NCBI RefSeq assembly: GCF_018691265.1
Contig: NW_024881313.1
Location: 9,329,501-9,393,500, forward strand
Direction of reading: 5' to 3'
DNA: 64,000 bases
Source of the DNA: Tyto alba
Lineage: Eukaryota > Chordata > Aves > Strigiformes > Tytonidae
Below, in pieces: positions 25,701 to 40,700 of the stretch; position 1 is the stretch's first letter; every line of letters starts with the position of its first letter. Below the pieces are notes generated by a model. The model was not told the DNA's origin. It was given only the letters and a program-made list of their open reading frames with translations, and ran no database searches. Made by a program: the position numbers and the translations under genes.

Positions 25701-28700
25701 TGCCACTGTCTCTTCTTTTAAATAGCTCTTCTCCTTTTCTGTTTGTTTTTTTTTTTTTTTTTTTTTTTTCCCTATTTGCAGAAAGTCACTTCAGCCATTA
25801 ATTTTATTCACTAACCCTGTTAGCTGTTCTTTGCATACGCACTGGTTTCTCAGGATGGGTGACAAAGAAGGGTACACTTAACCCTGATGATGTTCCACCA
25901 CTGCCTAGACTTTTCTATGTCACTGATAGAAAAGTGTCAGCCACTCCCAAAAGACTTTTTTTTTTCCATCTTTACATCTCAGTAAGAGCAGTGACAACAC
26001 TGAAAAAGGATAATCCTAAAATTAGTTTGGTATTTGCCCTCAAACCTGACAGATTTCCTGTCCACACAATCTACCCTTATCCCTGTTTCTGCCAACTCTT
26101 TGCCAATGTTACAGTTCCCAGGATGGTCAACAACTCACCCAGCTCGCCTCATTGTTTCCTCATGTATTTTAACCTCACCTGCCTGCAGCACTGTTTTTTG
26201 TAAATCAAAGGAAGTATCAAGTTTATCCTTACATGATCTACCTGTTTTAAGCCTTGCTCTTTTTCCTTTTTTTTTAATTTATCTTCACAGCTTTAATTAT
26301 TCTTCCATAAAAGATCTATTCCAGAACACTGACTGAATAATATTTTCCTCAACTGCTGACACAAGTACATTTTTAGTATACATAAACCAAGAAACAGAAG
26401 TGTATGTAAGCTCCTGACAAAAGTTTAGGGCTCCTAGAAACATAAGTTCATAATACAAATTGAATTTGTTCTGGAATTTGTACATAACAATTGTATTCCT
26501 AAAATGTTAAATTTAAAATACAGCAAATTATTTCAGTTTTAAAAATTTGAGTTTTCAGATGCCTCTTGTCTTCCCATAACTAGGAACAGACTTGATTTAA
26601 AAACATTGCAGGCAATCACCCTAAGACATGGATTAGTGCTTTTGTTTGAATTTTCTTCTAGTTTAATTTCGATTCCGAAAGCTGTGGGTGATGACAGAGC
26701 AAAGCTGCAGCTGTGGCTTTTCTTTCTGCAGCATTTAGAAAACAAATGTAATGGTTAGCATGCTGCAAATGAGAACACGAAGTAAGAATTTTTTATTTTT
26801 TTTTAAATTAAAGTTAAAATACATTTTAGCTAATATACAGCTCTTAATAAAACCAGAGAGATTTCATGAAAACTGTTCAACACTGACTGCATTTGCAATT
26901 GTTTCAGGTAATCAGTAATTGGCAGAGAAACACTTTGTTGAGCAAGCATTTCCAAAATCAGGACTCCAACGTAGATGGCTATAAATAGCTAACTAAATTA
27001 AAACCCTCAAAAAAAAAAGAAAAAAGTCATCTCAAGAAGGCAGTATACCCTGAGACTGAAAGAACAGCTACTCATTAGATAGTAAATGCAAGTCCATGCG
27101 AAAGTGTATCAATCACTGATCACAAAGAAGGCAAAATATAGGGTTGAATTTTTTTTTTTCTTCTGCAATATACAATTGGCCTGCATGTGCACTCTGCCTC
27201 ACTTCACATTCAGGTACACAACATCTTGGCAACACTTGAAATAATGCTAGTAGACATAACTCAGGAAAAGATGTTATACTTCACACTTTTATAGTGTCAA
27301 GTAATAGATATGTTCTACAATTTTGCACATACATGCATAACTTCCAAAAAACATACATCTTTTGGGGCTTGCTTTTGCTTTTTGTTGCCTTTTTCCTATG
27401 TTTGACTTCCCTCTTATTAGATTTTACCAAGTATGTTGGCCAATTTCTGTTGTACAGTTACAGGCTTACAACATATAAAATATGTTGCAGTAAAATACAT
27501 TCCTTATTAAAGCTAATGTAAAGAAAAAAGATCATATAGGAAATTACCTTCTTTGACTATATTGTCAGTGAAGAGACTTGTTAAAATTGTAGCAGGAAGA
27601 GTCCCGTTGGCTAACAGGATGCCAGAAAGCATTGCCAGCTTTGTCTGTTCTGTCTCAGTAAAGGCTTTAAGAAACAGCAGAAGCTGTGGGTCAGACATGA
27701 GAAAAAAAAAAAAAAAATTGAGCCACAGACAATGAAAACAGGTAGAGACAAATAACAGCAGACGGTTTAATTTCTTATTTCTCAAAAGTCCCACCTTAAT
27801 TAATAGCAATCACATCAAAATCAGTTCTGAAGCACTGCAGTGCCATTACTGATTATTTATAATTTTACTTTCTGTAAGGACGCATGCATGTGGAATACAG
27901 CCTTACTTGGGGAGGCAAGGCCCGTCTTCAAATATGCATATATATGTTTGTAAAAAAAAAAAAAATGCTTTTTAAAGGCTTGAGACCCACAGAAATTCAG
28001 GATCACAGACTTGCCGATTTCAACAGGCTGACAGGAACCTGCCCAGTCACATCTTCAGACTTTGGACTAAGCCCCATGCAGTTGCAGTTCATTTTCTAGC
28101 TAACAAAAACTATTACTCATGCAAACAATAAAAGGATGAGAAAGTTTCCTGTTTTCCTTTTGGAGAAGGGAACACAGCACAATTACAACAAATTTTCTAT
28201 TGACTAAAATAAGAAATATATTTCAAGTTCAGACATTCTTGATAAAGCTGACAGAGGACAAATAGAAATAAAAGCTGCCTTAAAACCTCACCATTCCCAC
28301 TACTAATCACAAGTAGCAACAAACAGCTTGAGAAAAAACTACAATTCTCACCATCTTAAGTGATAGAATACCTAAACTTTTATTTTTTACCTCATATATA
28401 CTTCAATATATTATATTATTTACCTCATAAAAATCTAAAAATGGAATTAAGTCTATTTTAAATATCTTAATTTCATATGTTGAAATTAATGACTTGAAAA
28501 CATATGGATGAAGTACATTACACCTCTTTTCCTTTATGTCAGGAAAAAAAAAATGCAAAATGAGATTCCATCAATAGCATTACCACTAACAATAACGTTT
28601 TCTTAACATGTTATTAGCAATGACAATATTGGTGATGGGGAAAAGGAGGCTAGATAGCAAACGGCAGCTTCACTCCATCGGAAGCTAGCTTATTAATTTA

Positions 28701-31700
28701 CTGTCAACACAAAACAAAAAAATACTGCAGACATCCATTTCTGGAGCTAAAAAGGAATTCTCATTTCCTTCTTCAGCTACCAACATTTTATTCAGCTACC
28801 TTCTGCTGTCATGACACCCTTTTTCTTCTCCAAATGAGCAATCATAGTTCCACCCCCCCTGCCCTGGGCAGGGCCCCCTTCCCCCAGCCCAGGGGGCTCC
28901 CAGCCCCGTCCAACCTGGCCTTGAGCCCTTCCAGGGAGGGGGCAGCCACAGCTGCTCTGGGCACCCTGGGCCAGTGCCTAGCAGCAAAGAATTTCTTCCA
29001 CCTAATCTAAATCTGCCCTCTTTCAGTTTAAAACCATTACCCCTCATCCTATCCCTACACTCCCTGATGAAGAGTCCCTCCCCACCTTTCCTGTACCCCC
29101 TTTAAGCACTGGCAGGCTGCTATAAGGTCTCCCCGGAGCCTTCTCTTCTCCAGGCTGAACAACCCCAACTCTCTCAGCCTGGCCTCATAGGGGAGGTGCT
29201 CCAGCCCCCCCAGCATCTTCATGACCTCCTCTGGACTCCCTCGAGCAGGTCCATGAATTTCTGTTGTTGGGGCCCCAGAGCTGGACCCAGCACTGCAGGT
29301 GGGGTCTCACAAGAGCAGAGCAGAGGGGCAGAATCCCCCCCCTCAGCCTGCTGGCCACACTGCTCTTGATGCAGCCCAGAACACGGGTGGCTTTCTGGGC
29401 TGTGAGTGCACATTGCTGGCTCACAGTCAGTTTTCCATCCACTAACACGCCCAAGTCCTTCACTACAGGGCAGCTCTCATCACCCAGCCTGTATTTGTGC
29501 TTGGGATTGCCCCGACCCAGGGGCAGGACCCTGCACTTGGTCTTGTTGAACTCCATGAGGTTCACACAGTCCCACCTCTCCAGCCTGTCCAGGCCCCTCT
29601 GGATGCATCCCTGCCCTCCAGCACGGCGACCGCACCGCACAGCTCGGGGTCACCAGCAAACTTGCTGAGGGTGCACTCAGTGCCACTGTCCGTGTCCCCA
29701 GCAAAGATGTTAAACATCACCGGTCCCAACAGTGACCCCTGAGGAACGCCACTCATCACTGCTCTCCACTTGGACATCGAGCCATTGACTTCAACTCTTT
29801 GCATTGGACCATCCAGCTAATTACTTATCTACAAAGTGGTTCATCTGTCAAATCCATGTCTCTCCAATATAGAGACAAGGATGTCATCAGGAAGTATCAA
29901 ATGCTTTGCACAAGTCCAGGTAGATGGCATCAGCTGCTATACCCTTATCCACCAATGCCGTAACCCCACCGTAGAAGGCCACCAAATCTGTCAGGCACAA
30001 TTTGGCCTTAGTGAATCCATGTTGGCTGTCAACAATGACCTCCTTATTTTCCATGTGCCCTAGCATAGTTTCCAGGAGAATCTGCTCCATGATGTTGCCG
30101 GGCACAGAGGCGAGATTGACTTGCCTGTAGCACCCCAGGCCTTCCTTTTTTCCCTTTTTAAAAATGGGGGATATGTTTCCCCTTTTCCAGTCAGAGGGAA
30201 CTTCACCGAACTGCCACCCACAACTTCTCAAATATGATGGATAGTGGCTGAGCCACTTCATCCACCAGTTCCCTCAGGACCCACAAATGCATCTCATCAT
30301 GTCCCATGGATGTGATCAAAGCAGAACAGCTCGTTCTTATGGAATATTCCCACCCAGTTTCCAAATTAAGGGTATTTCTTAATTATCAAATCCTACCCAT
30401 ACAAAGGGACAGAATATCACATCTGTCCCTGTTTCTTTCCATGGACGGTTAGAGCTCTTCTCCAAGATACCTAAGCATCTTATTATTAACTGTAAAGCTT
30501 TCTGAATGTAGCATTATTTTTAAAATCTGGATAACTAATGAAGTTATTAAAACTCATGCAGTGTTTTAAGAATAGCTCTGCTCTGTATCAGCGAACGGAA
30601 CTGAAGAAAACCTCATTCATAGGGTAGTTCTTATACAATAACATCAGGTTTAAATTACAACTTATACAGGCCTGAATTATTTAACCACAGACAAATAATT
30701 TGGGTTTTTTCAGCCTAATGATTCCAACATGCGATTTTAGCTTAAAAGAAAAATTACAAAACTGTAAAATCTCAAGGTGTATTTTCATTTCAACAAGCTG
30801 TGAAATAACCAAAAAATGTAAGAAAATTTGGGATGCAGATGAATGGAATTATTATTTCTAAATATATGGATGAGAAACAAACAGTGTGCTGTATTTCCAA
30901 ATGCAGCAATTAACTGGTATATATAACGGTGCAGGTAAAAGAACTCTAGAGCCACATTTAATAGGAAGACTGAAAACATTTTTACAGAATTTCAGTATAA
31001 GCCTAGTGTAAAATGGAGGCTTGGGGATTTAATGCTTTCCTTATATAGGCTTTATCAACAATGGCGTACCAAAATGAGATCTGCACAAGAAAATTTGGAG
31101 TTAGGCCTCTTGTTCTTTACTGTAAGTACTGAGACTCAGACTTTAACAAAGAGGAAACAGTTTTAGACTTCTGTGTAGCCTACTTAACTCTTTTTCCTTC
31201 GGCTCCCATATAAGCAACAGATGAGGCTTTTGATTAGAAAGTGTTAACACCAACTACTTTAAAATGACAGACCAGGTTTTGACATACTCTGAGCTGTAAC
31301 CTCCATTGAGTTTTGTCAGTAATGAGTAGGTTATGAACAGTTATACCCATTCATGTCTGATTTGAGTCATGAAAGCAACAACAGCAGGAAATCCAGCTGC
31401 AAAGCCAGAGTTATGCAATCCAAGTCGCAGAAAGATTGTAAGAAAAGGACACTAAAATATTTATCAACTCTAGTTTTGAGAAATCAGTATTTGTTCAAAT
31501 GTTCTGGAAGGTCTGAAATCACATATCTATGAAGTTCACAGCATCATCCTCTTCCCTCTCCTTTGAAAAATGCTTCTTTGAAGTCTTTTAGCATGAATCT
31601 GAATTATGATGTTCTTGAACTGTACCCCACTGCAGTATGTTTTGAGCAGGAACCTCATCTTCTACACGTTTCTCACTAAAGTATCACTGGTGCTACTAGC

Positions 31701-34700
31701 GTAGTTTTTGTTTTAATAATATTTTTGAAAAGCAGATCAAATAAATTTATACATATCATTTTCTGCTGTTTAAGGGTATTGTTCTATACTTTCAAGCAAT
31801 TGTAAACTAGTCTAATTTAGGGGGAGACTGGGTGAAAGGAAGATTCAAAATCTTTAATAATCCCACTTAAGAACCACCAAAAAGAACAAAGTGTTCAGTT
31901 CAAAGCTGCTGTTTCAGATTTTTACTGCTGATTACTTTAAGAGCTCCTCTTTCACCATCACGATTACGAACCTCAGCAGGGAAGTCACAAAATGTCCAAG
32001 TCACTTCAAAATAGTACTAAACCACCCACAGAAAGTTCTCCAAGCTGATGCTTCCCTGCTGTTAACCAAGCACTGGCATTACTGCTTTTGTTACACATAC
32101 AGACTGATTCCAGGCATAAAATGTGCAGTTCTGGCTCACAATTTTGTATCTCTATCATAGCTGTAAGAACTCCCACCTATTTATGTGGGAGTTCAGAATG
32201 CCTAATAAGCACAAGACCAGACCTAATATGCTGTTCCATGCTATTTTTGTCTTTAAAGAAAAAGTCTTTTAGGCACAAATTCAGGGCATAAAAGATACGC
32301 ACAAGACATGCACGCAACATTAAAAAGCATATAAGAAGGACATAAGAAAAACAAGTGCTTCAGCTCTCCTCTTGTGATCTGGAAACCTTAATAGTGAAAA
32401 TTAAGGAATTTTATCCACCCAGGGAGTGTGGTGTCTTTTTATCTTCTTTACCTGAAGTGACCTGTTGCTTTAGCATCTGACAGTTTGTCATATCTGTAGA
32501 CAGCACTGAATTGTCAGCAATGGAGAAGGCAGCTAACATAATGTAACCACTGACTGATTCTTGCCTTTCATTTAGCTGACCTAAAACATCTCTATTTACT
32601 CTCCTTCATCTCAGAATGTTAGTCTCCTCTTATTGTATAATTCCCAGCTTGATTTAGGGTTCTTCCATTAGGAACATAGGAACATGAACAAAGGACCTCA
32701 TAACATCTCCCAGTACTTCAGATGTCCTCATACGACTCAGTAACATTTACTACTGTTAAGACGACCAAACATGCACATATTTGTATTTTATCCCAATTTT
32801 GATAATAAGAAAACCTATCTAGAATGCTACCTAAACATGCAAACACTAATACTGCATTCTTCATCCACTGACCTGAACAGAAATACATATGTAAGACAGG
32901 TGAACACAAATTTGGAACTGAGAATTTTACTGAAAATTATTGTGAAAATGTTGTCATGGGTCTATGCCAATGCACTGGGCAGTGCTCATATGAATTTAAG
33001 CTGCGTTTATCGAAGAACAGCAGCTGAGCAATGCACTTAAACAACTTTGTCTTCTGTTGAAATTACTTGCACAAAATAATCTAGACAAGCAAACCATACA
33101 TCTAAATTTTTACATCACTAGAAGAAAGAATAACTGCAATTTTGGTGGGAGAGGGTTAAGAAATAAAACATTTGAAAGCTAGAAACAGACAAAAAAGGGA
33201 AAGATGTGGGAAATAATAATGTCCTAATGACAAAATTGTGAACTAGAAGACATAAAGCAAATACTTGTACAAATACTGCTATTTAAGACAATCTCCCTTG
33301 AAAGAGAAGGCCCACTAATACCATCTGCTCCTTTAGAGTGAAACTGCTGGTATTGCCTTGGTTTTTTTAGCATGACTTTTTCTGTGAGAAGAGCTAATTT
33401 TCCCCAAGTGCTCTAGCTGCCTAATGAATCTGCCAAAAAACATCATGTTCGTTGCTAAGACAGTGACCCATGAAACAACATCAAGGAGTCACTCTCTTGC
33501 TTTTCTAACCACCAACTGCAATAGTCATTTAACTACTAAATCTTGCAGAAACACTTTCTAGAAATACTAATGTATCTCTCTTCTGACCCTCTATGAGCAG
33601 CTACTCTCATAGAAGTTACTGCACATAGGGGTTAAAGCATTAAACAGTTAAAAACCCAGCAGCCTCATCAGCAAGAAGACAAGTCACTTGGTGGGTTCAC
33701 ACAAGCAGGGGGAGGGAGAAGGTAAGCAAAAGGCATCTACAAATAATCCTCAAGAGTTTTAAGGCAATGACAGTGCAGGTGTAATATACAGGCCCAAACA
33801 CCTTCACAAACACCTTCCCATATTCTAATTCTCAGATAAATTGCATTAACCAAGGAAGAGAGTATATCCGGTACCCACACCGAAAGGCCAGGTCCCCAGG
33901 AGTCACACCAAGATTTGCATCAGCACTGAGGGTGGTAATGGAAGGGCAGATGGAAAAAATTTCCCTTCAGCCTAGGACCACTATGCACACCTAATCTCGT
34001 GATTTGTCATACAAAATGTAATCTGACACTAAAAAGTATACAAAAAGCATGTACATGAAACTGAGATTTGCAGTGTGAAAGGTGTGAAACAAGCCCACTC
34101 TGCACCTGCACTGCCATGGCTAGGATGCTTCCAACAGCTTTAAATGAGTAGCATGACTCCAGTCACACTGTACCTCAAATTACTGCTTTATCTCAAGCCA
34201 GTGTATGCCTAAACTTCACATCAGAAGCACTTGTTCCTCAACTGAAGAGTTAAATTATTATATATTAATCATAGCCTCACCTTGTCAGTAAGTGTGCAAA
34301 GTGAATTCTTAGAAACTTAGAGGATTCAAAACCAAGCAAGTTACAGAAGAGAGAGGAGGCGGCTTGAATTGACATAGCATTTACTTAATATGCTGAACAC
34401 TCTCTGAAATTTGAATGCTATGAGTCAGCGCTTCTCATGTCAATGATTACAGTAATTAACAGCAAGAACATTAGATTTGTGTGGGGGTAGAGGTAAATTT
34501 AGGTCTTTAGAATGATGTATTGAGCAATCAGCATCAGTTAATAGGCATGCTGGCCACAAGTGCAAAAATAATTTCCTATACGAGCAAAAATGTATAAATC
34601 AGAGCCAGATTTATTCAGCCACAAGAGGTGGTGGTGAGGGATCACGCTCCAGACTTACCCTCACTTGACCCTTGCAGCAGTCTTTCTAATGTTTAAATAA

Positions 34701-37700
34701 TATGGAAACACACTTTTACTTTTAACAAACATGGTGTTTTAGTCACAGGACAGGTTTTGCCATTATCATCATGGCTGTTAACTTACAGCACAGCACAATG
34801 TTTATTATACAGTCAGGCCATTAGAAAAATATATTTACATCTGTTACTCGGAACTCAAAATAGACAAAATAAATCTGTATTTTGTTTTTCAAAAATTTCT
34901 AGCCAGGTTTCTCCAGTCTCCTTAGAATTCAGCATCACAAAACAATACAGTATCCACAGATATCCACTACAGTCTAATAAGCAAATCCTGAGCACTCTGC
35001 CAGTGGTGGTGACTTTCTCTTGCATGGATCTATGGTCTCAAACAGAAAAACTTGTGGTTAGCATTCATTTCACAATGCAGTAGTTTAATACTCATACATC
35101 AAGTGACATTCTGCACAGCAGATTTGCATTTATCCTATGGAAAAATCAGAGAGCGCTGTTATATTACCAGGATACTAACACCATCTCTCATTAAGAACTG
35201 TCCCCCAAAGCGTATCGAAGTTCTGCACAAAAAAAGCCTGGAATAAGAAGGTGAGTTTGGTCAAAGCAACCAAAGGAAGCATTAATTCAGAATTACAACA
35301 AGAGCTGCCAGCAGTATTGCCACAGAGCTAAATTTGTAGACTAAAGCTGCCACCTGTAGATTCCATCCTCTTTTCCAGTACAGCTAAGTAAAATACATAA
35401 CAGCACCATATTTGTACATATACAATTATATTAGACATAGGGTAAAAAAAATATTACTGCTGAAGATGAGACTGCCACCAACATTACCTTTTTGATTTCA
35501 TCTTCAAATGCTTTCTCCAGGTATTTGTATCTCCTGATGAGTTTATTGAAGACCTAAAGATAAACACAGGTTAACTTAAAAAGTGTAACAATTGCAGCCA
35601 TCAGTTGCAAAAAAGGCAAAGAAATAAGGACGGCCACTACTGAATCCATAAAGACTATCTTAGACTAATCCATGATAAGACACATTTTTTCTTTTTATTA
35701 TCTCCACAGCAGGAAAGAAAAAGTAGGAAGCACCTCTGACTTCTCACACACTATTATTCCACTGCAGTTTCTCTTCAGACATTGTTTCCAGGAAATAAGC
35801 AGCCAGCAGATTATTTCTGCAGTTATCTGCTGTGCTGTTTGTCTCATGGCAAACCATGAAACACCCTTCTCTATTAGTTTGTTCACAAGTGGAAAAACAC
35901 AAGTTTTGCAACTCTTGCTTCACAGAGCAATGTTTGAATGAGAGAATTTACTGCAGTTTGAGAGTCTTGGTTTTTGTATTTCTCAAAATTTTATTTCTAC
36001 TCTATTTTTCATCCCATCCATAGATCAAAGGCAGGGGAAAGGAGGGGGAGAAGGAGGTTAACTCTGCACCTTTGCCCTGGTAACACAGCTCTCTGGGGCA
36101 ACTGTGAGGTGTGCCAAGGGAATGAGGCAGTCAGGGCACCTTCAGTAGATGCAGCATCTTCGTCAAATTCGATAACGTAAATGCTTACAACAAAACACAC
36201 TACTGCCAGAGAAAGAGGAAGAACATTTGACCAAGCTTTTACAACAAGTATGTTCTTGGAAACACTTTTTCTTCAGTTTTCACCATTTGTTTCCCATCAT
36301 GAGACTACAGATTATGAAAGCAGAAGCAGCACAGGTGCAGGGTGCGTTCAGATGGAAGAAGGGAGAGATAAGAAATCAACAAATCACTGGTCTCTCTACT
36401 GTACAAAGGGCAAAAAACATGACTCACTGTCACAGGTAAAAAGGTTTATATGGGAAACAAATTACATTATTGTCAGGTTGGATGGTGGTGAGGGGGGGGG
36501 GAAGAAATTAATTTTGGAAGGTTTCAATTCACTTTTCAGAGAACGCAAAATACATCCAAACATCCTAAATGGTAGTATTTTGGCTCAAAACAAGTGAAAA
36601 ATCAAGTTGTGGCCATGCTGAGAGGCAGACACACAGAATTCTAATAAAATAAGGTGTAAAATAAGGTGTAAGATGAAAATGTAAGCTAGCATCTTGTTCA
36701 TACATCCAAATAAAATTTTGTATATTTTTATAAGTCCTTGTAAATGATAGAAGTACACTTCATAAGCAAATAATATGCTACAATATCAACTTAAGTTTTT
36801 TTTTCTTGAAGACTTCTCACTCTTTGAATTGTTTCCATAACTAAAACCACCAAGAATAGCCACACTACTGGTTCATTTAGGAGTTAAGAGTAAGAAATGA
36901 CGTAGAACCTAAGGAATCTCTAAACACTATTTTAGCCTAACACCACTCTTCCATAATACAGTAAGAGCTCTCTTTCCCATTATGCATGAAAAAATCCGGT
37001 GAGGTATATAAAAGGAAACATCTCTTCAGGCATTAACTACAAAATGTTGACTTATTTTGGTGGCTTTTGGTTTGAAATGCAGAGGATACATTGAAAATTC
37101 TACTGCTTCACATCCTGAAGCCTTCCTTTCCATGTTCCAACATGCAACCGTTTACTTTAAACTTCTCCTTGGAGGATGGACTAGTACTGCTAATTTTTAT
37201 TAACAAGCCATTAAAATATTAAAATTCAAGAAGACAGAATCAATGCTTTTACCAATAACATATATTTTCCTGAAGCAGAATACCCTATTTTTAAGAGATG
37301 ATAAAGCTGATACACAAGATATATTGACTCCCTTTCCAGAAACAGGTATATTTCATTTCTTCAGATTATTAAAGATGTGTTTTAAAAGGAGCTTTCTGCT
37401 ATTTAGCAAACATTTGTTACCAATGCAGGTTCTGAACCCAGCACCCTTTAAATCAACCATGTACCTTTTCAGCAACTGACTACCCTCAACACTTCAGCAG
37501 GGACACTGGCTTTTATGCTTTCACTTACTGTCTCCAGCATACCAATAATAACTAGCTATTTAAAAAGATAAATATGTTACCTAATTAACAATAGGCTTTT
37601 GACATATGGGAGTTTAAATGGTATTGCATTTTTATGCAATCCTACTTGTATCCATAATTGCATGGTGGCTTTGAACTTTCAATAGAATTCTTACTGAATT

Positions 37701-40700
37701 TTCTCATATAATTACTATCTTCCATTAAGGAGTTACACAATGTTAGCTTCTCTTCAATAATGCTCTAGGCTTAATTTATTTTTTCTGTTAATTTCACATA
37801 GGCCTATTTGTGCAAGCCTTATCCCTGTAAAAAAGAAATTATGTATCACAGATGTAGGAGAAATGAAAGCTCTTGAAATACATGCCCAGTCCCTAACGAG
37901 TTATACAACTGAAGGTTGGAGGCGTGAGCTTTATATTTTCTGTCATTCATATACTTCATGTGTTTCTAAAAATATGTTCATAGAAATCTTCAAGGCTGCA
38001 TACAGAGAAGGTCAACAAAAATAATAAGGATGATGTCTAAAAACATGCTGAACCAACAACAGATTGAAATAAGCAAGACTGCTTTCTGTAGAAGAAAGCA
38101 TTGCCAGCTGTGGTCAGATTATCTTAGACATCCTATTTTCTTACCTAAAATGTATAGGTTAGGGCAGATTACTGGTTAACTAGATTTTCAATTGCCCTGT
38201 AACTAGCAGCAGCCTAGACAGTCTGAAGATGTTCCACTGTAATACCTTTTGATACATAAATGGAAAACTGTAACCAACCACGCCTTTACTGACCTGAGCA
38301 TAATTTCGGATGGCATCATGATCTTCATCTGCAAAAAATACACAGTGGTTGGTCATCTTGGTCTTGTCATTGTCATCTATGCGTGTGCCTCCAGGAGCTA
38401 AAATAAAGAAAAAAAACAAACAAAACAAAAACAAACAAACAAAAAAAAAGGGCAAGAAACAATTTTTTACTTTAGAAAATGTTCTGTGAGATTTGATAAG
38501 TCTAATAAGTCTTATGCTAGTATCACCGAAGCAAAAGGCAAGCCCACAAGGTAGCAGGGGAGAAGCAGAATCAGAGAGAAACCGAGCATTGCGAGGCCGT
38601 GGTGGCACCTGACAGAAGGGACAGCTGGCTGGTATGCTGCACCTTAGATCACACAGACCTACCAGGACCAGGAGATTCAGTTCACACTAAGGAATCTCAA
38701 CTGTTTTTGAGAGCAGTGAGTGTGATCAAATAAGTGTGGGTTGGAGCATAATCCTTGTGCGTATTTTAACTACTACTTTAAACACCACACTAATGTAAAT
38801 CCTTTCCAAAGAGAAGAGTATTAGCACTCTATTACTAATTTGAGGACTTGGAACATCCTCCTAACCCTTCTAATGCTTACCAGGCCCACAGAAACATTCC
38901 ACACACTGCTGCAAAAGTTTTCTCCTGGCTTATTTTGTTGCGAGCTTTTTTTCCCAGGTATTTCCACTGGCTTTTGTTTCCTGTGTTATCTCAAGTCTTA
39001 CAAACATATCTTGACCTCTTACATATCAAAGATCAGAAAGCAGGAATCAAACCAGCATGACCATTAAAAAAAGCCAATTTACTCAAAATACAGAGGAAAG
39101 TGCAAGTCATGGTTTTGCCCAAGCTGCCACTGATATGTGGCAGAAATGCTCCATGCACACGACAAAGCACTCCTCACTATCATTCACTTCCCCTCCTAGC
39201 TAGCCTTTGTTGCAACATCTACAAAACAAGCTTTGCAACAGCTAATAACCTGGACTGCTGTATTACACCTTTTTATGCTAACAAATTCCTCTGTTTCCCC
39301 TGGTTGGTATCGGTGTCTTTCTTTGCTGTTGAATTTATATGCTGTTTCAGTTCAGACTGAAGGCTTCTCAGAGCAGTATCGTTTTTCGTGGTATTTGCAG
39401 AATGCCTCATAATCAAGTCCCTAGGTATTACTGCACTACAAACAATAAACAATGCTATGACACGAGATGCAAGAAGTATCTACATAAGTGAAAATGTAAT
39501 ACAGTTGAAAACTTCCATTTCGTAAAGGAAGACAGCATCTTAAAAGAAGCAAGGCTCATCAAAATTCTGTATCAGGTACACTGCAGGTTACCTAGCATGC
39601 TGCCAGCTACCAAAATGTCAAAGAGTGTGTCAGCATAGCGGCGATAATCAAGCCGTGAGCCTGTTGCATCCAGAAACTTGGCTATAGCCTCCAGGTCACT
39701 CCCAGCTTCATTGAGGCCTTGGACAATCGTATCCCTGAAGACTGTGGGTTCAAATTTCTCCTTTTCATCTGGAATAGAGATAAAGAAGGAAAAGGAGAGT
39801 CAGTCAGATTTTAAACTTTCTGTTACTATCCCATATTAGTTAGCAATTGAGATGACCATGTCACCTAAACCGATTTTTCTCATTCTGGTCAACACACCAA
39901 AAGTTTGTTTGTTTGCCTTTTACTGACTACGGAAATTTTGCAGTATTTATCCTCACTTCCCTCTCCTCCTTATCCCTCAACACCAAAACACAAACAAACA
40001 TATGGGAATAAATAAATAAAGGGGAAGAAAAGCAACTACTGAAATTGTTTTCAAATTTCATACTTTTACTTCTCTTGTTGAAGCTATTATCGAGTATCTG
40101 TACCATTATGCATTGCTAAATCTGTTAGCAGAGTAAAGGAAATGTCAGTTACATGTACATAATCTCACTGTGGGAACACTCCATTTTTAATTTCCTGATA
40201 TTATTCTTTAAATAACTGTGGTCACATATCTGAAATGTTTTAAAAAATATGTCTTCAGGAAAAGAGGAGATCAAGGTATCAACAAAAGTAGGTTTTGCAT
40301 AAACATTTAGGACCAGGCAACACAGTGTAACCAAGAATTTATCTGTCACATTCACAGACCTAAGCAGCACTTGGAAACAGAGAAATGCAGCACTCACATT
40401 GCATTTCCTACTGCTGTCCCTGGCTGAAGTCAATTAAGGTACCGTCCAACCCCCAGACACCACCCCTATGTCAAGGCCATCAGCCACAACAGATGTAACT
40501 TCAACCTCCAGATAAATCTAGGTAGATTTACCCATACCTCCTGCTGCTTTTTACTGAAGGCTTTTAACAGTTTACCACGGACACTTGAAGCTTCATAAGA
40601 AAACAAGTCCTGGTTTTATATAAGAGCACATACAAAATGCTTGCTACCATCAAAGTAACTCTGAACTTCATAAACAACTGTGAGCTGTTCTGTGGCACTC

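Larger units (their letters stand above)
27684..35487 (-). other. BZW2: BZW2 intron 5 (7804 bp)
   Basis: The longest mapped intron, bounded by GTAATG and CCCACAG. It contains a 1.5-kb CR1 in the sense orientation (about 28840-30315) and a perfect 10-bp hairpin (32167-32194). The remaining sequence shows no gene or repeat I recognise. Confidence 0.92.

Noticed and set aside
29264..29668. 134-codon plus-strand frame
   Set aside because: Antisense shadow of the CR1 reverse-transcriptase region.
36181..36597. 138-codon plus-strand frame
   Set aside because: It lies within BZW2 intron 4, has no domain signature and includes a simple G run. It looks like chance.
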